From positions 124,001 through 188,000 of the forward strand of contig DHHM01000001.1 in the NCBI GenBank assembly GCA_002403305.1: DNA of 64,000 bases, written 5' to 3'. This document shows positions 15,941-24,779 of the stretch, in pieces; within the stretch, counting starts at the first letter, position 1; each line of letters starts with the position of its first letter. The notes beneath the pieces were generated by a model. It was given only the letters and a program-made list of their open reading frames with translations, searched no databases and was not told the origin of the DNA. Source of the stretch: Bacteroidales bacterium UBA4772. GTDB lineage: Bacteria > Bacteroidota > Bacteroidia > Bacteroidales > VadinHA17. The translations under genes and the position numbers were made by a program.

Positions 15941-16846
15941 GTGGCTGATTACATTGTTGCTCATACAGGAGAATTTGCCGCCCTTGCCGTGGCACTGTTC
16001 TGGACCATCACTGCCCTGGCCTTCGAGTCGGCCAGCAAAAAGGTGGGTTCTCTCACGGTGAATATCTTCAGGCTCTTGCTGGCCTTCATCTTCATAGGTG
16101 TCTTCACCCTGATCAGCCGGGGGCATTTCTTTCCGGTGGACGCCACAACCCATAACTGGATATGGCTGGCGCTGTCCGGGCTGGTAGGACTTGTTCTGGG
16201 TGATTATTTCCTTTTCAGAAGCTATGCCCTTATAGGTTCGAGGTTCGCCATGCTCATCATGACTCTGGCACCACCTATGGCCGCCTTCTTTGGTTACCTG
16301 ATGCTTGATGAGAGGCTCACGCTCCTCCAGTTTGCCGGCATGATCATTGTTCTCACCGGTATTGCACTGGCAATCGTTAACAGGCCTGTCAAAGGTGAAA
16401 GGCTCTCCTTCAAGCTCTCCCCCAAAGGCCTGCTGTTCGCTTTTATCGGAGCCCTTGGACAGGGCCTTGGTATCGTGCTGAGTAAGTACGGCATGGGCTC
16501 CTATGATCCGTTCGCATCCACTCACATCAGAATAATTGCCGGAATTGCAGGCTTCGCATTCATAATTACAGTAATGGGAAGGTGGAGACAGACACTGGGA
16601 TCACTCAGGGACGTCCCGGCAATGAAAGCTCTCGCACTGGGTGCATTCTTTGGTCCCTTCCTGGGGATCTCCTTCTCGCTGCTGTCCGTGAGGCATACCC
16701 AGACAGGCATCGCTTCGACCATCATGGCCATAGTACCTATCCTGATAATAGCACCGGCAGTGTGGATCTATAAGGAGAAACTGACTCCTGCTGAGATCCT
16801 GGGTGCTGTAATCAGCGTCGCCGGGGTGGCAATGTTCTTCATCTAA
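15941..16846 (+). CDS. EamA/DMT-family transporter
   Basis: Ten hydrophobic segments in two EamA repeats are visible. The first repeat begins AALAVALFWTITALAFESASKKVG and the second GLLFAFIGALGQGLGIVLSKYG, as in drug/metabolite transporters. GTG 15941 (VADYIVAHTG) is preferred because it gives the usual 300-residue length. TTG 15902 would add 13 residues. These carriers export amino acids, nucleosides or small metabolites, and the substrate here is unknown. It is a single gene, divergent from the DUF4870 gene. A 130-bp gap with a good -7 box separates it from the GH130 gene. Confidence 0.85.
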   Translation: MADYIVAHTGEFAALAVALFWTITALAFESASKKVGSLTVNIFRLLLAFIFIGVFTLISRGHFFPVDATTHNWIWLALSGLVGLVLGDYFLFRSYALIGSRFAMLIMTLAPPMAAFFGYLMLDERLTLLQFAGMIIVLTGIALAIVNRPVKGERLSFKLSPKGLLFAFIGALGQGLGIVLSKYGMGSYDPFASTHIRIIAGIAGFAFIITVMGRWRQTLGSLRDVPAMKALALGAFFGPFLGISFSLLSVRHTQTGIASTIMAIVPILIIAPAVWIYKEKLTPAEILGAVISVAGVAMFFI

Positions 16847-16947
16847 GTCTCACACTCACATGCCCCGGAGCCCTTCAAGAAGAGCATCCAGGAGCATGAA
16901 TTACGGCACTGGCCATACAATCACTGAACAGTCTTTGCGTTATCCGT

Positions 16948-16955
16948 TATATTTG
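16948..16955 (+). promoter_or_regulatory. Predicted -7 box for the GH130 gene
   Basis: TATATTTG matches TAnnTTTG exactly and lies 23 bp before the ATG at 16979. A TTG at the expected -33 position is not evident. Confidence 0.45.
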
Positions 16956-16978
16956 TTCCGGAAATATAACTGGAACCC

Positions 16979-18178
16979 ATGACAGAAAAAGATTTTGACA
17001 GCAGGGTCAGGCAGCTCTTTGAAGAGCACTCTGCGCTTGTCAGTCGGCGGAACATCAGGAGAACAGACGGCAACGGCATCTACGACAGGTATCTGTATCC
17101 CATTATCACTCGTGATCATACTCCCGTCTTCTGGAGGTATGATCTCAACTACATGACCAACCCGCACCTGATGACACGGCTGGGCATCAACACCACCTTT
17201 AACGCAGGGGCGATAAAACATGATGGCATGTACTGCCTGGCGCTCAGGACCGAGGGTTTCGACGTGAAGTCGTTCTTCGCCATCGCGGAGAGTCCCAACG
17301 GCATTGACAACTGGCGCTTCCGAAATCATCCGATCGTGATGCCCGTCACCGATGACCCTGAGATGAATGTCTATGATATACGTCTCACCAGGCATGAGGA
17401 CGGATGGATTTACGGTCTCTTCTGTGCAGAGCGGAAGGATAACAGTAAACCGGATGATTCATCAGCCGCTCTTGCAAGCTGTGGCATAGCAAGGACCAGG
17501 GACCTCGATAACTGGGAGAGGCTTGATGATCTCAGATCGTCGGCAACGCAACAGAGAAACTGCGTGCTCCACCCGGAATTCGTGAACGGGAGGTATATGG
17601 TCTACACCCGTCCGCAGTCGGGATTCATAGAGACAGGTGACAGCGGCATCTCGGCAGGCTTCTGTGACAGCATGGAGCATGCCGTCCTGGGAGAGGAGGT
17701 GCTCGTGGATGCCAGGCAATACCACACTGTCAGGGAGGTAAAAAACGGGCAGGGTCCTGCGCCGCTGAAATGCGAGCATGGCTGGATTCATCTTGCACAT
17801 GGTGTGAGAAGGACAGCAGCCGGCCTGCGCTATACCCTCTACCTCTTCCTCACTTCACTGGAAGAGCCCTGGAAAGTGATCAGAAGACCCTCCGGACATT
17901 TCATAGAACCGCTCGACGAAGAGAGGGTCGGCGATGTCTCCAATGTAGTCTTCAGTAACGGCTGGATAGCTGATGAAGATGGCACTGTCTTTGTCTACTA
18001 TGCAAGCTCAGATACCAGGATGCATGTGGCAACAACCACATTGGATAAACTGACGGATTATGTGATGAATACACCGGAAGATGCAGGACGCACTCAACTG
18101 TGTGCTGCCCAGCGCGATGAGATGGTAAAAAATAACCTGAAAATAATTGCTCAAAAGTATCCGGATATTAAAATTTAA
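16979..18178 (+). CDS. GH130 family phosphorylase, 4-O-beta-mannosyl-glucose phosphorylase type
   Basis: The 399-residue length matches subfamily 1 of GH130. The five-bladed propeller carries NGIYDRYLYPIITRDHTPVFWRYDLN, NVYDIRLTRHEDGWIYG with the proposed catalytic Asp, NCVLHPEF, HTVREVKNGQGP and DVSNVVFSNGWI. These closely follow the Bacteroides mannosylglucose phosphorylase pattern. The enzyme would phosphorolyse beta-mannosyl-1,4-glucose to mannose-1-phosphate and glucose in the cytoplasm. No signal peptide is present. The usual partners (epimerase, mannanase, transporter) are absent nearby, so this copy stands alone. The subfamily call is from memory of motifs. Confidence 0.88.
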   Translation: MTEKDFDSRVRQLFEEHSALVSRRNIRRTDGNGIYDRYLYPIITRDHTPVFWRYDLNYMTNPHLMTRLGINTTFNAGAIKHDGMYCLALRTEGFDVKSFFAIAESPNGIDNWRFRNHPIVMPVTDDPEMNVYDIRLTRHEDGWIYGLFCAERKDNSKPDDSSAALASCGIARTRDLDNWERLDDLRSSATQQRNCVLHPEFVNGRYMVYTRPQSGFIETGDSGISAGFCDSMEHAVLGEEVLVDARQYHTVREVKNGQGPAPLKCEHGWIHLAHGVRRTAAGLRYTLYLFLTSLEEPWKVIRRPSGHFIEPLDEERVGDVSNVVFSNGWIADEDGTVFVYYASSDTRMHVATTTLDKLTDYVMNTPEDAGRTQLCAAQRDEMVKNNLKIIAQKYPDIKI

Positions 18179-18434
18179 TATATGTTTGCGCCTCAATTGA
18201 AGGCCATCATTTCAAAGGACCAATAAGGAACAGTGAATAACTTCCCGCCATAATAGTTATTAATCAAACTGTCAGGTAATAACAGACGGATAATCCTTGT
18301 TGATATCTTTCCCCGGCCATAATTTTCGCACCTGTTCCATTTGATATCTTAGCGGAAATTTTTGAAATAAAATATTCACTAAAAACATTTAGAAACAACA
18401 ACCAGACAAAGAAGGTAAATTATTTTACCGAAGT

Positions 18435-19679
18435 ATGAACGCTAACAGAAAAGAGGCTACGGTGACTCATTATGAGCACCGCCTCATGGGCTGTTCTTCT
18501 GACGAAGAACCTGGCGCGGGTACCATGATCTTCCCGCAGATCGGATCCCACGATCAAGCAGTTAGCAACCGGAGTTCGGAATTCATACGCCGCTACTTCC
18601 CACTAACAAATGTTAATTCCTGGAATGACTGGCGCTGGCAGCTTCGCAATTCCTTTACTACCGCCGAGGCTCTGTCGCGCGTCATGACGCTCACCGATGA
18701 CGAGAAGAATACTCTTCACAGGTTGAAGAACAGGTTGCCGTTGCGCGTCACTCCATACTATCTGTCTCTCATCCATGATTCGGAGCCCGGCGCCCCGCTG
18801 CGCCGTACCATGATACCCACCTCAGGGGAGATGATAATCACCGAGGCTGAGAAGGCTGATCCGCTCGACGAAACAGGCAGCAGTCCTGTTCCCGGCATCA
18901 TTCACCGGTATCCTGACAGGGCGCTTTTCACCGTCAGCCAGTTCTGCTCATCATACTGCAGGTACTGCACACGATCACATTCGGTCGGCAAGCTGGGCCA
19001 CCTGACGAAAGACGAATGGGAGATAGCCTTCAGGTATCTTGAGGAGCACACCGAAATACGTGATGTCATTATCAGCGGAGGAGATCCCCTGACGATGAAC
19101 AACAATAAGCTGGAGTACCTGCTTTCGCGACTGAGATCTGTAAAACATATTGAGATCCTGAGGATAGGAACCAAAATACCGGCGGTGCTCCCGCAGAGGA
19201 TAACGCCTCAGCTGGTGTCAATGCTTCGGAGGTATCATCCGCTCTATCTCAGCCTGCACTTCACTCACCCCGACGAGCTGACAAAGGAGACGCGCAGGGC
19301 ATGTGAGATGCTAGCCGATGCCGGCATACCCCTGGGGAGCCAGACGGTGCTCCTGAAGGGAATAAACGACGATCCCGCCACGATGAAGGATCTGATGCAC
19401 AAGCTGCTGACAGTGCGCGTGCGACCATATTATATCTACCAGTGCGACCTCATTCCCGGCTCCAGCCACTTCCGTACCACCGTAGAAACAGGAATAGAGA
19501 TTATAGAGAGCATGCGGGGTCATACCAGCGGTTATGCAGTGCCCCAGTTTGTTATTGATACTCCCGGAGGGGGCGGTAAGATACCCATCCTGCCATCATA
19601 CGTCGTCGAGAGCGGTCCCGAAAAGTGGGTGCTCAGGAACTACAAAAACAACCGGTATACTTATCCCAATAAAAAGTAA
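18435..19679 (+). CDS. KamA family radical SAM lysine 2,3-aminomutase-like enzyme
   Basis: The 414-residue enzyme shows WNDWRWQLRNS near residue 63, the radical-SAM cluster motif CSSYCRYC (C171, C175, C178) followed by T-R, and the GGDPL motif. A C-terminal TPGGGGKIP holds the PLP-binding Lys. Residues that position lysine in the clostridial enzyme are present: the Arg after the cluster (CTR), the Asp in YQCDL, and the Asp in FVIDTP. The family isomerises L-alpha-lysine to beta-lysine. The gene leads a tight operon with two ATP-grasp ligases and a GNAT acetyltransferase (gaps of 7, -4 and 4 bp), so beta-lysine is probably an intermediate there, not a degradation product. Confidence 0.88.
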   Translation: MNANRKEATVTHYEHRLMGCSSDEEPGAGTMIFPQIGSHDQAVSNRSSEFIRRYFPLTNVNSWNDWRWQLRNSFTTAEALSRVMTLTDDEKNTLHRLKNRLPLRVTPYYLSLIHDSEPGAPLRRTMIPTSGEMIITEAEKADPLDETGSSPVPGIIHRYPDRALFTVSQFCSSYCRYCTRSHSVGKLGHLTKDEWEIAFRYLEEHTEIRDVIISGGDPLTMNNNKLEYLLSRLRSVKHIEILRIGTKIPAVLPQRITPQLVSMLRRYHPLYLSLHFTHPDELTKETRRACEMLADAGIPLGSQTVLLKGINDDPATMKDLMHKLLTVRVRPYYIYQCDLIPGSSHFRTTVETGIEIIESMRGHTSGYAVPQFVIDTPGGGGKIPILPSYVVESGPEKWVLRNYKNNRYTYPNKK

Positions 19680-19686
19680 CTGACGA

Positions 19687-20661
19687 ATGAGGATAGGCCT
19701 TACCTATGATCTCCGGTCGTGGTACCTCGAACGGGGATATACCATGGATGAGACTGCTGAGTTTGACAAGGAGGAGACGGTGGCCGCCCTCGAGGCGACA
19801 CTGAGTAACCTTGGCTACGAGACGGAACGGATAGGGAATCTCTTTGAGCTGGTGACCCAGCTCGCCGCAGGACGCAGATGGGACATGGTATTCAATATTG
19901 CCGAAGGGCTCTACGGCGACGGACGTGAGTCGGCCGTGCCGGTGCTGCTCGACCAGTATCGTATACCCTATGTCTTCAGCGGCCCGGTGGTGATGGGAGT
20001 CTCACTAAACAAATACCTGGCACGGCTGGTGGTTGAAGCTGCGGGCGTACCGGTATGTCCGGGCATAATTGCAGCCTCAGTCGCTGACCTTGTGCGGACA
20101 TCCTCCCTGGCTTACCCCCTCTTTGTCAAACCTGTGGCAGAGGGAACTGGCAAGGGTATAAACTCAAATAGTGTGGTGCGGGACCGTGATTCCCTGGTGA
20201 CAGTTGTGACCAAATTGCTGGAGACCTACCATCAACCGGTACTGATTGAAGAATACCTGCCCGGAAGGGAGTTCACCGTCGGTGTCACCGGCACAGGCAG
20301 TGAGGCGAGGGTGACAGGCGGCATGGAGGTGATTTGCAGGGATAATCTCCCCTATTCAGTCGAGGTGAAGGAGAACTACGAGAATTATGTCAAGTACGAA
20401 GTGTATGACGAGACGGTGCGGAAAGAATGCAATGCGGTGGCCCTCGGGGCATGGCGAGTCCTCGATGCCGTGGATGCCGGCCGCGTTGATATGAAGGCCG
20501 ACCGGAACGGCAGGATATGCTTCATTGAGGCCAACCCGCTGGCCGGACTTAACCCGGTACACTCCGACCTTCCCATGCTCTCACGCATGAACGGCATGGG
20601 CTTTGAAACTCTAGTTGAGTTGATAATGGACTCTGCAAAAAAACGTTACGGACTTGCATGA
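19687..20661 (+). CDS. ATP-grasp ligase, D-Ala-D-Ala ligase-like (first copy)
   Basis: The 324-residue protein has a Ddl-type N-terminal domain (MRIGLTYDLRSWYLERGY; FNIAEGLYGDGRESAVP) and an ATP-grasp core. It shows LFVKPVAEGTGKGI (the ATP-binding Lys and glycine loop), VLIEEYLPGREFTVGV, and CFIEANPLAGLNPVHSDLPM with metal-binding Glu and Asn. Such enzymes form amide bonds through an acyl-phosphate. The segment ANPLAGLNP differs from the NT.PG.T of cell-wall Ddl, which suggests a different acceptor. It overlaps the next gene by 4 bp (ATGA). Its substrate may be a beta-amino acid from KamA, an inference from linkage. Confidence 0.82.
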   Translation: MRIGLTYDLRSWYLERGYTMDETAEFDKEETVAALEATLSNLGYETERIGNLFELVTQLAAGRRWDMVFNIAEGLYGDGRESAVPVLLDQYRIPYVFSGPVVMGVSLNKYLARLVVEAAGVPVCPGIIAASVADLVRTSSLAYPLFVKPVAEGTGKGINSNSVVRDRDSLVTVVTKLLETYHQPVLIEEYLPGREFTVGVTGTGSEARVTGGMEVICRDNLPYSVEVKENYENYVKYEVYDETVRKECNAVALGAWRVLDAVDAGRVDMKADRNGRICFIEANPLAGLNPVHSDLPMLSRMNGMGFETLVELIMDSAKKRYGLA

Positions 20662-21626
20662 TGAACGGAAAATGTCTGGTCATCTACAATGAACCTGCCC
20701 CTGACGCCCTGCCGGACGAGCTTGACGTCATCGACCAGGTGAACTTCATTGAGGCGACGCTGAAAAAAATTGGAATCAATGTGCAGCGCAGAGGCATCAC
20801 TGAGAATTTCTTCAGCGAGATGGCACGGATAGCTGACGAGGATATTGACTTTGTCTTCAACCTGGCAGAGGCGGTCGGAAAGAGGGCGGAGATACTCTAT
20901 TTCATTCCTGCACTGCTCAATATGCATCACATACCCTATACCGGATGCTCCGTGGAAGCCGCTTTTCTCTCAGGCAGCAAGGTGCTCGCACGCCAGATAA
21001 TGAAGGCCCACGGAATACCTGTTGCAGGCGGATACAAAATTTCCGAAGCTACCGGCATGAAACCGGGAAGAAAATATATCCTCAAACCTGTCTGGGAAGA
21101 CGGCTCTCTGGGTATTACGGAAGAGTCGGTCTTTACCTTTGACGGCTCCATACCTGATATCCTGAAGGGTAAGGATGACAGCCACTGGTTCATCGAAGAG
21201 TTCATCGAGGGAAGAGAGTTTAATGTAAGTGTCAAATCTGGCCCTGACGGTCCCATGATGCTGCCTCCCGCTGAGATAGGCTTTCACGATTACCCTGATG
21301 ATCTGCCTCGAATAGTCAGCTATAAGGCTAAATGGGAGGAGGATACCTTTCAGTACCACAACAGCAGGAGGCACTTTCCTGATGACCTGAACAGCACCCT
21401 TCTGAACAAGCTGGAGGAAACGGTAATGGCATGCTGGCATACATTCGAACTCAGGGGTTATGCCCGTGTGGACATGCGTGTTGATGGCGAGGAAAACGTT
21501 TACGTGCTGGAGATCAATGCCAACCCCTGTCTCTCTCCCGACAGCGGATTTATAGCGGCAGCCATTCATGCCGGTCAGACCCGTGAGGAAATAATTGGTG
21601 ATATAATCCGTGACCTGAACCGTTGA
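20658..21626 (+). CDS. ATP-grasp ligase, D-Ala-D-Ala ligase-like (second copy)
   Basis: This 322-residue protein is a paralogue of the gene before it, but diverged. The N-terminal domain reads CLVIYNEPAPDALPDELDVI and VFNLAEAVGKRAEILYFIPA. The ATP-grasp core reads YILKPVWEDGSLGI, HWFIEEFIEGREFNVSV and YVLEINANPCLSPDSGF, where the Glu and Asn bind magnesium. Its ATG overlaps the previous stop, so the two ligases are made in similar amounts and probably act in sequence or as a pair on one product. The specific reaction is unknown. Cell-wall Ddl is unlikely, because two different copies sit with KamA and an acetyltransferase. Confidence 0.82.
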   Translation: MMNGKCLVIYNEPAPDALPDELDVIDQVNFIEATLKKIGINVQRRGITENFFSEMARIADEDIDFVFNLAEAVGKRAEILYFIPALLNMHHIPYTGCSVEAAFLSGSKVLARQIMKAHGIPVAGGYKISEATGMKPGRKYILKPVWEDGSLGITEESVFTFDGSIPDILKGKDDSHWFIEEFIEGREFNVSVKSGPDGPMMLPPAEIGFHDYPDDLPRIVSYKAKWEEDTFQYHNSRRHFPDDLNSTLLNKLEETVMACWHTFELRGYARVDMRVDGEENVYVLEINANPCLSPDSGFIAAAIHAGQTREEIIGDIIRDLNR

Positions 21627-21630
21627 AGCC

Positions 21631-22110
21631 ATGGCTGAGATTTCCTTTGAGATAACCCGTGCCGACAGGCCGGCTCTTGAAAAGATACTCTCATCATCCG
21701 GATACTTCTATGACTTTGAGATAGAAGTAGCTCTTTCTCTGGCTGATGAAACGAATGAAAAAGGCCAGGAGAGCAGCGGTTACTACTGGGTGCGCCTCCT
21801 TGAAAACGGTGAGGTTGTAGGTTTTGCATGCTTTGGTCCCAACCCGTCATCAGTGCACTCATGGGATCTCTACTGGATAGCCATCCGGGAGGAACAGAGG
21901 CAGAAGCATTACGGTTCCATCATACTGAAAAATGCCGAAGAGCGAATCAGCTCCATGAAAGGAAAAATTGTCTGGATCGAGACCTCAGGGAGGGCTCTGT
22001 ATGAACCGACAAGGCACTTTTACCTCAAAAACGGTTATGAGCTTGCGGCCACGCTGCGTGAGTTCTACGGCCCCGGCGACGATAAACTTGTGTACCGCAA
22101 AGTATTATGA
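21631..22110 (+). CDS. GNAT family N-acetyltransferase
   Basis: The 159-residue GNAT fold shows FEITRADRPALEKIL, the beta-4 strand in VVGFACFGPNP, the acetyl-CoA loop region IREEQRQKHYGSIILKNAEE (a variant of Q/RxxGxG/A) and the terminal FYLKNGYELAATLREFYGPGDDKLVYRK. It closes the kamA-ATP-grasp-ATP-grasp operon, 4 bp after the second ligase. By analogy with AblB, which acetylates beta-lysine, it could cap the amino group of the operon's product. The sequence is not close enough to AblB for me to say so. Its stop faces the truncated threonine aldolase 27 bp away. Confidence 0.82.
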   Translation: MAEISFEITRADRPALEKILSSSGYFYDFEIEVALSLADETNEKGQESSGYYWVRLLENGEVVGFACFGPNPSSVHSWDLYWIAIREEQRQKHYGSIILKNAEERISSMKGKIVWIETSGRALYEPTRHFYLKNGYELAATLREFYGPGDDKLVYRKVL

Positions 22111-22137
22111 GAGGTCTCCGGCAGTTCTGCTTCACCT

Positions 22138-22830
22138 TCAGAGGGTAGCCAGCACCTTCCTGATCCGTTGCCCCTGCCTGATGAAATCCCTGTTTCCCAG
22201 CAGCACGGAACCTACCGGTGCACCCAGTCCCTTTGAGAGGCATATCGAGACCGAATCAAACAACGCACCGTACTCCTCAGGCTTCCTGCCGTCGGCAGTC
22301 ATGGCGTTGAACAGCCTGGCACCGTCGAGGTGATAACCGAGACCGTGCCTGTCACACAGCTCCCTGATCCTCACCAGCTCGGCAAAGTCCCAGCAGGCTC
22401 CGGCACCCCTGTTGACGGTGTTCTCCACCTCTACCAGCCGGGTATAGGCCTTGTGACAGTCGTTGGGATTATTGATGTACTGCTCCACATCTTCAGCGGT
22501 GAAGGTGCCGTTTTCAGAGTCAATAAGCGCCACTGAAGCACCGGAGTTGAAGGCAACACCTCCTCCTTCAAACTGGTATATATGTGCCAGCCGGCTGCAG
22601 ATAACCTCATCACCGGGACGGGTATGAGCCTTAATTGCAATCTGGTTTGTCATCGTTCCGGAAGGACAGTAGAGAGCTGCCTCCATGCCGAACATTGAGG
22701 CTGACATCTCCTCAAGTTCATTCACCATAGGGTCTTCTCCGAAGATCATGTCACCCACACTGGCTTTCATCATGAACTCAAGCATCCCTGGGGAAGGTCT
22801 CGTTACAGTGTCGCTTCTCAGGTCTATCAT
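22138..22830 (-). pseudogene. Threonine aldolase, C-terminally truncated
   Basis: The first 230 residues are a normal low-specificity threonine aldolase: MIDLRSDTVTRPS, GAGACWDFAEL, YHLDGARLFNA with the PLP-binding Asp, and ICLSKGLGAPVGSVLLG with the Schiff-base Lys. Intact family members continue after RKVL with a GGGMRQ-type block and reach about 340 residues. Here RKVLATL is followed by a stop at 22138. About 110 residues of the small domain are missing, so the enzyme is unlikely to be active. The break lies 27 bp from the end of the convergent kamA operon, suggesting a recombination junction. It may have been a dimeric L-allo-threonine aldolase. Confidence 0.75.
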
Positions 22831-22904
22831 AGCAATCAGAATTTGAGGTTCTAATATAATTGTTTTTTGATCCTTCGTTCAGGAGATAGACAGTTCTCTG
22901 AAAA

Positions 22905-23609
22905 ATGGATATATTTAACCTCATACAACAAGTCTATCCGGAGACTATGCAGGTAAAGATTGAAGCAGGCTGGAAGGAGAAGCTGAAGGATGAATTCAGC
23001 AGCGATTATTTTGCAGCACTGACCGATTTCGTGAGGGAGGAGTACCGTACGCGCCAGGTCTTTCCGCCTGCCGGCAAGATCTTCAATGCCTTTGACCTCT
23101 GTCCGTTTGACAGGGTAAAGGTCGTGATCATCGGACAGGATCCCTATCATAACATTGGTCAGGCCCATGGACTCTGTTTTTCTGTCACCGACGGCACCGA
23201 GTTCCCTCCCAGCCTTGTCAATATCTTCAGGGAACTCAACCGCGACCTGGGGGTTGAGGTTCCAGGGACAGGAAACCTGGAACGGTGGGCCGCGCAGGGG
23301 GTTCTCCTGCTCAATGCTATCCTCACAGTAAGGGCACATCAGGCTCTATCGCACCAGAACAGGGGCTGGGAACGGTTCACTGATGCCGCCATCAGCGCGC
23401 TGAACCGTGACCGTGAAAACCTGGTATTCATGTTATGGGGCAACTATGCACAGAATAAGGGTGCATCAATTGATCCAGCAAAGCATCTGATCCTCAGGAC
23501 CGTACACCCCTCTCCCCTCTCTGCCTCACGCGGGTTCTTCGGCTGCTCGCACTTCAGCAGGTGCAATCAGTGGCTCACCTCCAGGGGCATTGAGCCGGTG
23601 CAGTGGTGA
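22905..23609 (+). CDS. ung: Uracil-DNA glycosylase, family 1
   Basis: This 234-residue family 1 UDG has the water-activating motif GQDPYHNIGQAHGLCFSV and the leucine-loop motif HPSPLSASRGF, with VFMLWGNYAQNKG between them. It removes uracil from DNA and starts base excision repair. The start MDIFNLIQQVYPE... follows a purine-rich leader. It is a single gene, ending directly against the convergent PLP enzyme gene (stops at 23609 and 23610). Confidence 0.97.
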   Translation: MDIFNLIQQVYPETMQVKIEAGWKEKLKDEFSSDYFAALTDFVREEYRTRQVFPPAGKIFNAFDLCPFDRVKVVIIGQDPYHNIGQAHGLCFSVTDGTEFPPSLVNIFRELNRDLGVEVPGTGNLERWAAQGVLLLNAILTVRAHQALSHQNRGWERFTDAAISALNRDRENLVFMLWGNYAQNKGASIDPAKHLILRTVHPSPLSASRGFFGCSHFSRCNQWLTSRGIEPVQW

Positions 23610-24779
23610 TCACGAACGGAGACCGCGCTCAATGACCTGCCTGATAACCTCGCGTGACTCAAAACCGACTGACATCCTGATCATTCCGGGTTCCGGGTAT
23701 TTAGACCCCCAGACTGCCTCTACCGGCATAAGTATGGTGTGAGAGTCACCCAGGGTGGGTATGAGTCTGATGTCGGGATAGACAGCGGCTATGAACCTGT
23801 CACGACTATCCCTCTTCTCCTCCGGGCTTTCGCCAGCCATGTCGAATGTGACCATCGCGCCGTAACCCTTGCCGCCTGTAATCTCCCTGCATACGGTATG
23901 GGTAGTATGAGTTTCCAGGCCGGGATAGAGAACCGTGCCGACCCGCCCGGATGAGCTGAGCAGCTCTGCCACGGCCCGGGCATTGCTGCATTGCTGCATG
24001 AAGCGCAGCTCAAGAGAGGCTAGCTGGGTCTGTAACCGGTAGGCATCATCCGGAGAGAGCACATGGCCTATGAATTTGCGATACTCTACTGCACTGTGCA
24101 AAAGATCGCTGTCGTTGCCGCATATCACACCGGCAGTGAGATTGCCGTGGCCCGAGAGGTACTTCGTGGCGCTGTGGATCACCATGTCGGCGCCGTCATC
24201 AAGTGGCTTCCACAACAGGGGCGTGGCAAAGGTGTTGTCAACGATGACCCTGGCACCGTGTTTTTTTGCCATGGAAATGATACGGCTTCCGTCGGCAACA
24301 ATCAGAAGGGGATTGGAGATGGTTTCAAAGTAGACAATGTCCGGTTTCGTCTCAGCCAGAATCCTTTCAAGCATCTCATAGTCATAATCGTTCCCTGTGG
24401 GGCTGAAGAAACTTACTCCCTGTCCCCGGCGCCTGATCAGTATGCTGTTGATGTACGAGAGGGTGCCGCCGTAGATCTCTGAGAAGAAGAGCCAGTTACT
24501 CCGACTTCCCGCCTCCTGGAAGATGGAGAGTGCAATGTCAATGGCTGCCATACCCGACTGAACAAGCAGGGCCCACTGGGAGCCCTCAACGGCCATGACG
24601 GCCTCCTCAGCCGCTACCACGGTAGGATTGCGGTAACGGGAATAGATGTAGAGATCGGGTTCCCTCTCATGTGCTGTCTCCGCGGAAAAGGCGTCCAAGG
24701 TGGTACCGGCTGTCGGCAACTCAAATCCGGCATCACGGTAAACCGGAGTCCTGACGCTGTTTATTTCTCTCTTTTTCAT
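23610..24779 (-). CDS. Cys/Met metabolism PLP-dependent enzyme (trans-sulfuration family)
   Basis: The 389-residue fold-type I enzyme has YSRYRNPT, the QSGMAAI nucleophile-region loop, VDNTFATP (Asp for the pyridine nitrogen) and HSATKYLSGHGN with the PLP Lys. It belongs with cystathionine gamma-synthase, gamma-lyase, O-acetyl/succinylhomoserine sulfhydrylase and methionine gamma-lyase. The conserved Tyr is present in EIYGGTLSYI, but the following position is Gly, where canonical methionine gamma-lyase has Cys. The gene overlaps the oxidoreductase BC-subunit gene by 4 bp. Co-expression with a molybdoenzyme hints at sulfur-compound metabolism, but the exact substrate is unknown. Confidence 0.85.
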   Translation of the reverse strand: MKKREINSVRTPVYRDAGFELPTAGTTLDAFSAETAHEREPDLYIYSRYRNPTVVAAEEAVMAVEGSQWALLVQSGMAAIDIALSIFQEAGSRSNWLFFSEIYGGTLSYINSILIRRRGQGVSFFSPTGNDYDYEMLERILAETKPDIVYFETISNPLLIVADGSRIISMAKKHGARVIVDNTFATPLLWKPLDDGADMVIHSATKYLSGHGNLTAGVICGNDSDLLHSAVEYRKFIGHVLSPDDAYRLQTQLASLELRFMQQCSNARAVAELLSSSGRVGTVLYPGLETHTTHTVCREITGGKGYGAMVTFDMAGESPEEKRDSRDRFIAAVYPDIRLIPTLGDSHTILMPVEAVWGSKYPEPGMIRMSVGFESREVIRQVIERGLRS

